From contig JAADHH010000074.1 in NCBI GenBank assembly GCA_013151955.1, forward strand, positions 1-42,248: 42,248 bases of DNA. The letters run 5' to 3'. How positions within the stretch are numbered: position 1 is the stretch's first letter; each line of letters begins with the position of its first letter. This document shows positions 10,226-16,909 of this stretch, in pieces. A model generated the notes under the pieces. It was not told the DNA's origin. It worked only from the letters and a program-made list of their open reading frames with translations, and did no database searches. Both the position numbers and the translations under genes were made by a program. This DNA is from Chloroflexota bacterium (GTDB lineage: Bacteria > Chloroflexota > Anaerolineae > Ardenticatenales > JAADHH01).

Positions 10226-12751
10226 CTACTCCTGCTCCCGCAGAATTCCCAGCCAACGGACCAGCCGGTGTTTGGCAATTCTTTCGATAAGTTCGTCCCG
10301 CTGCTCGACCTGGTCTTGCCAGAACTGGACGGTACGCTGCAACGCTTGCGGATATTCGCGGGCACCGGCAGCGAGTCGCGTGGCGTCGCCTACGACCAGG
10401 GCGTCGGCCGCCAGTTCCGGCTCGTACATGAACTCGACGATGGGGCGAATCTGATTCTCCCAGGCAAGTTCGCCGGCCAAAGCCTGGAACCGTGGTCTGG
10501 CCCGTTCGCGGAAATCGGGATCGTCCAGCAGGGAAATCAAAGCCTTTGCCCATCCCTCGCGGTCATCCGCATCCACGACATGACCGAGTTCGTGCGTGCT
10601 CACCCAGTCCGCCAAGGGATCGCCGGGTGACACGACCAGGGGAAGCGAGGCCCAAATGGCATTGAGCAGTCCTGTCCGGCAGGCAAAGCCTGTTTCGATT
10701 CGACTCTGTTGCAGATGCACCACAAAGTCAGCCTCCAGCAGGTATCGCTGTCGTTCGTTGTAGGGCAGGGGAGCGAGGAAGAAGGCGTTCTTTTCCAGGA
10801 GACCAAATTGATCGGCCATCCGGCGCAGGTCATCCGCTTCAGGGGACTCCCCCTCTTCCTCCACGAGAAAGCACAGCTTGATGTGCGGGCGCTCTGCAAT
10901 CAACTCGGATAGGATTTCGAGCAGCAGTCCGGGGCCACTTGTGTCTTGGATACTCTCCGGCCAAAGGATAAGCCGGTCTTCGGCGGAGATACCGGGGTAC
11001 ACGCCTTTCAAGGTCGGTTCCGCCGGATGGGGAGGCTCGCCGGGTACGCCGGGAGGGACGATGGCGACCAAGCGGTTCAGCGCCCTTTCGTCCGCATAGG
11101 TGAGGGGGTTGATTCGGCCATGCGACCAGAGGACGCCCAGCCACAAATCGCGTTGTCGTTCGTTGCCGGCGATGAAGAAATCGCCGGCCAGCGCCGCGAT
11201 GTCCAGGTTGGCTACCGCTTCCCAGCCCAGTTTTTGTTGCACGGCGGGGGGCTGGTGCGCGGCACGGGCCAGCCCTTCGCCGATGAAAGTGTCGCCGAGG
11301 TCCACAATCAGGGGCTTGCCCAGATTGTGGAGGCAGGGCAATTGGGCAACCAGGGAAGCCGGCGCCAAGACCGCATCTGCGGCTGTGGCCAGACGCAACA
11401 GGGTCGCCTCTTCCTGCGCGTCATACGTGTAGAGCCGCAGGGCGGGATTTTCCTGCGTGATGGGGTCTGGAGCAGCCAGCAAGACCCCCATCTCTTCGGC
11501 CAGGGAACCGGCTATCTCCCAGCAGCGAGTGGCTGCGCGAGTCAGGTGCGACCCCAGGGGGTCTGGGCTTAGCACAAGAAGACTGGGGGTTCGTTTGTGT
11601 CCGACCACGTCATTCACCTCCACGGTGGAGAGTAGGTTTTTTTGCATTACACCATATTCCCGGCCCGGAAAGCTGGGGGGAGTGCGGGCGACGGGAAAGC
11701 GGGCGAAGATTTCCCGGTCGGGTCGTTGGCGGCGCAGTTGCACGATGTGACGGCGTGCCAACATCTGCGACCATCCGTTGCCGGCCTCTCGCAATCCGGC
11801 CAGGATAGCGGCCACCGCTGGGGACACCTTCGTTTCCGCTTCCGTTCCATTTTGTGCCGGCGGGTAAGTCTGGGGGATGGCAGCGTGGGCACGTTGGGAA
11901 GCGAGAAGTGTGGCCAGCGGAAGCAAGCGGCGCAGATGCTGTTCCTCGTAATTCTTGACCATAGACCAGACCGCGTTGCGTTCCACGATCACCCGGTCGC
12001 GGTAGGGCAAGGCCTCCGGTTCCAGCAAGGCCTGCCCGTCATAGGCGATGGAATCTTGCACCAGGTGTACTTGCTTTCCCAACACCCACAATCGCCACCC
12101 GAGGTCAACGTCGCACAATGCGGCATAATAGTCTTCGTCAAAGCCGCCGCAACCGAGGAACAAAGGGCGCTGCAAGAGCATGGCCGCGCGATTGGGAAAC
12201 AGGATTGGGCGAATTGGGCGGAGGGGGTTCGGTTCAAAGGGTACCCCGCGACCGGGGATCACGGCATGACCCGAAAAGGTGATTTCTCCCCCGGCGAATC
12301 GGACATTCGTCCCGTCTTCGTCCAGGATGACGGAAGAGACGCAAGACCTTTGCGGATCGTCTTGCAGTGCGGCAACGAGCGACCGCAGCCACAAACGGTC
12401 CACGCGGACCGTTGGGCTCAGGAAGGCGACCAAGTCGCTGGGAAATTGTTGCACGCCACGATTGCCGGCCGCAGATGGGCCTACGTCACGCGACAGGGCG
12501 ATGGTCTGTACGGCGGGGAAGGATTCGTGCAGCAATCGGAGAGAACCGTCTGTGGAGTGGCAGTCTACCACCGTCACCCACAAGCGGTCTGCCGGATAGT
12601 CCAGGGACAGCACCGAGGAGAGGCATGTCGCCAAAGACGATTGCCCGTTGCGATTCGGGATGATTACGTTTACGCTAGGCAGAGGGGATCGCGCGATCAA
12701 TGGAGTAGACTCCAGGTGTCTAGGCGACATCTCGCGTCGCCAACTCGCCAC
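10226..12751 (-). CDS. Two-domain glycosyltransferase (N-terminal GT2, C-terminal GT4-like)
   Basis: N-term VNVIIPNRNGQSSLATCLSSVLSLDYPADRLWVTVVDCHSTDGS; C-term GT-B-like segment LRRMADQFGLLEKNAFFLAPLPYNERQRYLLEADFVVHLQQ; start could be 12751 (GTG) or 12730 (ATG). Confidence 0.82.
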   Translation of the reverse strand: MASWRREMSPRHLESTPLIARSPLPSVNVIIPNRNGQSSLATCLSSVLSLDYPADRLWVTVVDCHSTDGSLRLLHESFPAVQTIALSRDVGPSAAGNRGVQQFPSDLVAFLSPTVRVDRLWLRSLVAALQDDPQRSCVSSVILDEDGTNVRFAGGEITFSGHAVIPGRGVPFEPNPLRPIRPILFPNRAAMLLQRPLFLGCGGFDEDYYAALCDVDLGWRLWVLGKQVHLVQDSIAYDGQALLEPEALPYRDRVIVERNAVWSMVKNYEEQHLRRLLPLATLLASQRAHAAIPQTYPPAQNGTEAETKVSPAVAAILAGLREAGNGWSQMLARRHIVQLRRQRPDREIFARFPVARTPPSFPGREYGVMQKNLLSTVEVNDVVGHKRTPSLLVLSPDPLGSHLTRAATRCWEIAGSLAEEMGVLLAAPDPITQENPALRLYTYDAQEEATLLRLATAADAVLAPASLVAQLPCLHNLGKPLIVDLGDTFIGEGLARAAHQPPAVQQKLGWEAVANLDIAALAGDFFIAGNERQRDLWLGVLWSHGRINPLTYADERALNRLVAIVPPGVPGEPPHPAEPTLKGVYPGISAEDRLILWPESIQDTSGPGLLLEILSELIAERPHIKLCFLVEEEGESPEADDLRRMADQFGLLEKNAFFLAPLPYNERQRYLLEADFVVHLQQSRIETGFACRTGLLNAIWASLPLVVSPGDPLADWVSTHELGHVVDADDREGWAKALISLLDDPDFRERARPRFQALAGELAWENQIRPIVEFMYEPELAADALVVGDATRLAAGAREYPQALQRTVQFWQDQVEQRDELIERIAKHRLVRWLGILREQE

Positions 12752-12778
12752 ATGCTTATGCCGACGTCAGGTTATTCT

Positions 12779-12807
12779 ATTATAACGCATTTACAGGGCA
12801 AAGGCAA
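12779..12807 (-). promoter_or_regulatory. Sigma70-type promoter for the exopolysaccharide cluster
   Basis: Minus strand TTGCCT-N17-TATAAT just upstream of the 12751 start. Confidence 0.6.
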
Positions 12808-12854
12808 AGCAGTCACCATGAGCGGCTGCTCGTCACCAAGGATGAAAATGGCGG

Positions 12855-12959
12855 GACGTGAAACGTGAAGACGTGAAACGTGTTGCGTATTGCGTGTTGC
12901 GTGTTGCGTCTTACGCATCACGCATCACGTTTTACCTGACACGTGACACCTGACACGTT
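12855..12959. repeat. Low-complexity intergenic short-repeat tract (ACGTGAAACGTG / GTGTTGCGTATTGC / GCATCACGCATCACG)
   Basis: Seen directly: repeated 7-9-nt units, with CACGCATCACG partly complementary to the GCGTGTTGCG units. Confidence 0.7.
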
Positions 12960-13009
12960 ATTTTCATAACAGCCGCTAAGTCCCATGGCCAACAGCGGTT
13001 GGTGATGGG

Positions 13010-13240
13010 TCAGGGGCCAAATAAATCACGAAATCCAATGCCCCTGTATATTGCTGCCGCACCGAAAATGAGAAGTAGCGCACACAACCAAGACAGGATT
13101 TTTGTGAAACGGGTGATGCGACCATTTCCGGAAAGGTGCCAGGTCACAGGGCCTATAAGCAATCCCAAGAGAATCAATATGATACCATTGATTACCAACC
13201 CAGGCTGAGGATCGAATAAAGGCTTGTTGTATGGACCCAT
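13010..13240 (-). CDS. Small membrane protein, unknown function (76 aa)
   Basis: Two predicted TM stretches (GLVINGIILILLGLLIGPVTWHL; ILSWLCALLLIFGAAAIYRG) in intergenic position. Confidence 0.5.
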   Translation of the reverse strand: MGPYNKPLFDPQPGLVINGIILILLGLLIGPVTWHLSGNGRITRFTKILSWLCALLLIFGAAAIYRGIGFRDLFGP

Positions 13241-13327
13241 TCCAGGCCTCCATTCCGCACCTATAACCCCTACCTCACCCGCTCTTGTGCTCTTGTCGCC
13301 GGAGGGGCACAGAAGCGTTAGCGATGA

Positions 13328-13487
13328 TCAAACGGTTCGAGTTACTACTCAGGCTTCCGTGGCTAGCGGTTGAAACCACGCCTACCACCGCAAAGTCGGC
13401 CTTCACCGACTGAAGATCGAACCGACGGCGGTGCAACGGTAGCCGCGAATTCATTCGCCAGGCTGAGTAGTAACCGGTTCGACGGTT
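13328..13487. repeat. Intergenic imperfect inverted-repeat structure
   Basis: Outer arms GGTTCGAGTTACTACTCAGGCT and AGGCTGAGTAGTAACCGGTTC are near-complementary; internal hairpin AGTCGG..CCGACT. Confidence 0.6.
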
Positions 13488-13972
13488 ATCTCTTGAATGT
13501 TACCATCTTCCAGGCGAAAAGCGCGCACAACAGGCTGCTCCGGCCGGGCCAGCGAGAGGATGATGTAACTGGCCTCGGGATAGAAGGCCAAACGCAGATC
13601 GGTGACAGAAGGGTAAGCCGGACTGGCCGGGTGAGAATGATAGATCGCCATCATCTCTTCTTCGCGTTCGTCAATATCTTTGAAGATACGGTATTGATCC
13701 TGCGGGGAGAAGTTGTAGGTCACGACCGGTTTTTCGGCCACATTCTGAGCACGATAGGCTCGTGTCACCACGTTGCCCTGGCCGGAGAGGATGCCGCAGA
13801 CTTCTTCAGGTTTTCCCTCTTTGGCATGGGCAATCATATCGTCTAGAATTGTCTGGGGGATGCGGATCACTTGCTTGTGCACGGTTGCTCCTGAAATCGA
13901 TAGGGCATCGCCCACCACGTAAGCAGGAATGTGGTGTAGCGTATGCGGTTTTGTAGGATGCGCAGAAGACAA
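13451..13972 (-). CDS. JAB1/MPN (JAMM) family metallopeptidase
   Basis: JAMM motif: EEVCGILSG...MMAIYHSHPASPAYPSVTD. Confidence 0.88.
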   Translation of the reverse strand: MSSAHPTKPHTLHHIPAYVVGDALSISGATVHKQVIRIPQTILDDMIAHAKEGKPEEVCGILSGQGNVVTRAYRAQNVAEKPVVTYNFSPQDQYRIFKDIDEREEEMMAIYHSHPASPAYPSVTDLRLAFYPEASYIILSLARPEQPVVRAFRLEDGNIQEITVEPVTTQPGE

Positions 13973-14001
13973 ATACTACCACAGCTTCAACCATCTGTCA
14001 A
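13973..14001 (-). promoter_or_regulatory. Sigma70-type promoter for the JAMM gene
   Basis: Minus strand TTGACA-N17-TAGTAT; nearly leaderless arrangement. Confidence 0.6.
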
Positions 14002-14003
14002 CG

Positions 14004-15722
14004 TCAGGGATGGACGACAACGCGGGTGCCCGGGGACTGGGCGGTGCTGTATACCGTGGTCTTCCCTTTTGGCATCGGCGGGCTGGCCCAATTGAAGAGC
14101 CATTTCGCGTCTGCGGTACGGAGGTTCACGCAGCCGTGGCTCATGGGATGGCCAAAGTTATTGTGCCAGAAGGTACCGTGCAGGCCGTAGTCTTTGTAAA
14201 AATACATGACATACGGCACATTCTTCAGGTTGTAATAGTTGTGCAGGGCCGGGTCTCCCCCCACCATGTTTGTCTTGCGTATTTTGACCCAAATATGGAA
14301 CGTGCCCTGCACCGTAGGGGTGCGGGAGAGCCCGGTGGAGACCAGCACGTTCAGGACGACTTTGTTCCCCTCGTAGGCCCGGAGGCGCTGCTCGGAGAGG
14401 TCCACGTCAATCCACTTCTCCGGCCCGGGGGTGGGGGTCACGGTGGGGGTTGGCGTGGGTGGAGTCAGGAGCCAGGTTACGTGGGCCAGTTGATCACGAA
14501 CGTCTTGCCGGTTCGGGTTGGCTGCCAGCGCTTCCCGGTAATCGGTGGCAGCCTCGGTAAGTTGTCCGGCCCGCTCGACAGCGCGTCCTTGTTGCCAATA
14601 GGATTCGCCAAGGAGCGACCTCACTTGCAGGTAATCGGCGTCGACGGCCAAAACGCGGGTGAGCATTCGGATGGCGGTGGGCCAATCTTCTTGAACCATG
14701 GCTTGTTGGCCGGCGAGGTAATTCTGGGCTTTGTCCTGCTCGCCGAGGGCGCGCACATCGCCCGGCCGGGCCGCGAGCGCTGCGTCGAAATGGGGCAATG
14801 CCGACTGGGGGTTGCCCTGACCGAGCAGGGACAACCCCCAGTTCATCTCCGCAGCAAATACTTTCTCCTGTACCAAAGGGTCATCGCGCACCCGCGACTG
14901 GCGAACGAGCGCGATCACCCGGGACCAGTCCTCGCGTTGCCATGGCAAAACCAACGATTCCAAGAGAACAGACATACGCTCCTGGTGACTGGGTGTGGGC
15001 ATGGGCACAGGCAGGATAAGTTGCGCTTTCGACGTGGCGTGCAGAGCGACGCCACCTTGTCGTCCCGGCTGAATCGCGGGCGTGGCCAGTGCCGCCGGTG
15101 ACGAATACCCACTCCAGGTTGCCATGGCAGGCACGATACCGGTGGTCAACAGGAGCAACAAGATGATCCCCGCAATGAAGGTCAATGTCAGAATAATCAG
15201 GAACAGTCGAAAGAGGTCTACCCGTGGGGCCCGTTCTGGCGCTTCCACTTTCGGTGTGGGTGGCGAAACGGCCGGGCGTGCTTCTTCTGCCGGATGGGCC
15301 GGCTTCACCGCCGAGGCGACGACCCTTTCCACCTGTTCACGGCCGGGCGAAGCTATCCTGGCCGAGGCCGGCGCGGTCTTGTCGGGGCCGGAGAGGTCGA
15401 CGTGTTCGCGCGCTTCCCCGGTGACGACGGCCGCTCGATCCGGTTGGCTGCTCTTCAATTGCTTTTCCACAGCAGTCAGGCCGGCCAGAGCCCTTTTATT
15501 TTCTGGATTTAGGGCAATGACGCGCTCCAAATGACGTTTCGTTTCCCGGGGGGAGGCAGCCACAGCCGCTCTCCACAGCCATACTTCCTCGTTGTCTGGA
15601 TCGAGATGCGCAGCCTCCCGCAACAAACGCCGGGCCGTGCCGGGCCGGCCTGCTCGTGCCGCGGCCTGGCCTTGACGCAAAGCCTGTTCGGCCTGGCCGG
15701 AGGAAATGGATTGATCTGCCAT
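14004..15722 (-). CDS. TPR-containing L,D-transpeptidase (YkuD/ErfK family)
   Basis: YkuD catalytic signature HGTFWHNNFGHPMSHGCVNLRTADAKWLF; N-terminal and central TPR-like helices; TM segment LFLIILTLTFIAGIILLLLL; start at MADQS. Confidence 0.9.
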   Translation of the reverse strand: MADQSISSGQAEQALRQGQAAARAGRPGTARRLLREAAHLDPDNEEVWLWRAAVAASPRETKRHLERVIALNPENKRALAGLTAVEKQLKSSQPDRAAVVTGEAREHVDLSGPDKTAPASARIASPGREQVERVVASAVKPAHPAEEARPAVSPPTPKVEAPERAPRVDLFRLFLIILTLTFIAGIILLLLLTTGIVPAMATWSGYSSPAALATPAIQPGRQGGVALHATSKAQLILPVPMPTPSHQERMSVLLESLVLPWQREDWSRVIALVRQSRVRDDPLVQEKVFAAEMNWGLSLLGQGNPQSALPHFDAALAARPGDVRALGEQDKAQNYLAGQQAMVQEDWPTAIRMLTRVLAVDADYLQVRSLLGESYWQQGRAVERAGQLTEAATDYREALAANPNRQDVRDQLAHVTWLLTPPTPTPTVTPTPGPEKWIDVDLSEQRLRAYEGNKVVLNVLVSTGLSRTPTVQGTFHIWVKIRKTNMVGGDPALHNYYNLKNVPYVMYFYKDYGLHGTFWHNNFGHPMSHGCVNLRTADAKWLFNWASPPMPKGKTTVYSTAQSPGTRVVVHP

Positions 15723-15786
15723 GATTAGCGGTCTCCCTCTCGCAAGGTATGGACATTTCAACGCGGATGGGCTTACTGCTTCTATG

Positions 15787-15815
15787 ATTCTATCATGACT
15801 TCTTCAGGGGGTCAA
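15787..15815 (-). promoter_or_regulatory. Sigma70-type promoter for the L,D-transpeptidase gene
   Basis: Minus strand TTGACC-N17-TAGAAT. Confidence 0.6.
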
Positions 15816-15835
15816 ACGGGGGATGTGCGGCAAAG

Positions 15836-16006
15836 TTTTGCGTTTTGGGTTGGTCAAGGGCCGGCCTGGACGCGACGGGATGAAGATTCCGTCGCTACGG
15901 TCAGACGTAGCCCTGGAATAGGGATTCCAGGGCGGTGTAGGAGTGATCCCTTGCGGTCGCCCTGGGCGGGCGCAAAACCCGCCTCTACCGGTGCCCCAAC
16001 GCAAAA
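15836..16006. repeat. Repeat family A copy 1 with terminal inverted TTTTGCGTT/AACGCAAAA
   Basis: Shares TTTTGCGTTTTGGGTTGGTCAAGGGCCGGCCTGGACGCGACGG and CCGCCTCTACCGGTGCCCCAACGCAAAAA with 35401-35525. Confidence 0.75.
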
Positions 16007-16036
16007 AATGACGGCTACCCCCGTGAGTTGACAAAG

Positions 16037-16065
16037 TTGACGGTTGCGCCGTTTTTTGGTACACT
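16037..16065 (+). promoter_or_regulatory. Sigma70-type promoter upstream of the MITE/repeat/HIT region
   Basis: TTGACG-N17-TACACT. Confidence 0.6.
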
Positions 16066-16098
16066 TGTACCATACTTACACGCTTAGGGCGTCAAGAT

Positions 16099-16201
16099 GT
16101 ATCTTCTCAATAAAACGGGGTGGGGCGACCCAGAAGTTCGACTTTTGGTAAAAGTCGAACTTCTTCGCCCCCTTCTTCGCCCCGGAATATTGAGAAGATA
16201 C
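16099..16201. mobile_element. MITE-like element, 103 bp, 14-bp perfect TIRs, flanked by 8-bp direct repeat GTCAAGAT
   Basis: GTATCTTCTCAATA...TATTGAGAAGATAC; direct repeats at 16091-16098 and 16202-16209; internal 15-bp perfect hairpin AGAAGTTCGACTTTT-GGT-AAAAGTCGAACTTCT. Confidence 0.85.
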
Positions 16202-16390
16202 GTCAAGATCGACAAAAAGCTGTCTATCTTTCTGTAGGACACAGATTCTCACAGAAAAACACGGATAAAACTTTCAGAAAAATCTGTGTGCGAAGCCTGC
16301 GGGAATCTGTGTTCCCTGCCCTTTTGTCAACTGCCCCGTCAGGGGCCACATTTTCTGAGCGAAATCTCGGACAATGCGTAGGGTCTTATG
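16202..16390 (+). repeat. Repeat family B copy 1 (GGACACAGATTCTCACAG...CTCGGACAATGCGTAG)
   Basis: Near-identical over ~180 bp to 37500-37684. Confidence 0.9.
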
Positions 16391-16900
16391 GACGAACCGC
16401 CACATAACCACTTACAACATCTGTGGGCTCCCTGGCGCATGGAGTACATCTTATCAGAAGAGAAGAAAAACTCCTGCGTCTTCTGTGCAGCGCTAAATAG
16501 CGGAAACGATAGGGACAAGTACATTGTATATCGAGGCCAATTGGGGTTCGTCATCCTGAACCTCTATCCCTACAACAATGGACACATGATGATCCTGCCG
16601 TATCGCCATATCGCCGAGCTAGGGTTGCTGACGCCCGCAGAACGGGCAGAGCTCATGGAGTTGACGGAACGAAGTATCGCAGCCCTAAAGGAGACCATGC
16701 ACCCCGAAGGATTCAACGTAGGCATAAACCTGGGCCATGCTGCCGGAGCCGGAATTGAAACGCACGTACACGTCCATGTCGTTCCTCGCTGGACCGGAGA
16801 CACAAACTTCACCACGGTCATCGGCGAAACGCGCACTTTGCCTGAGTTGCTTTCCCAAACCTATGAGCGGTTACACAAGGTCATGGCCAAAGAATCGTGA
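16388..16900 (+). CDS. HIT family protein (histidine triad nucleotide hydrolase)
   Basis: HIT motif GIETHVHVHVVPRW; N-terminal LWAPWRMEYI and CVFC as in Ap4A-phosphorylase/HIT proteins. Confidence 0.92.
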   Translation: MDEPPHNHLQHLWAPWRMEYILSEEKKNSCVFCAALNSGNDRDKYIVYRGQLGFVILNLYPYNNGHMMILPYRHIAELGLLTPAERAELMELTERSIAALKETMHPEGFNVGINLGHAAGAGIETHVHVHVVPRWTGDTNFTTVIGETRTLPELLSQTYERLHKVMAKES

Positions 16901-16909
16901 GGAGAGGCG

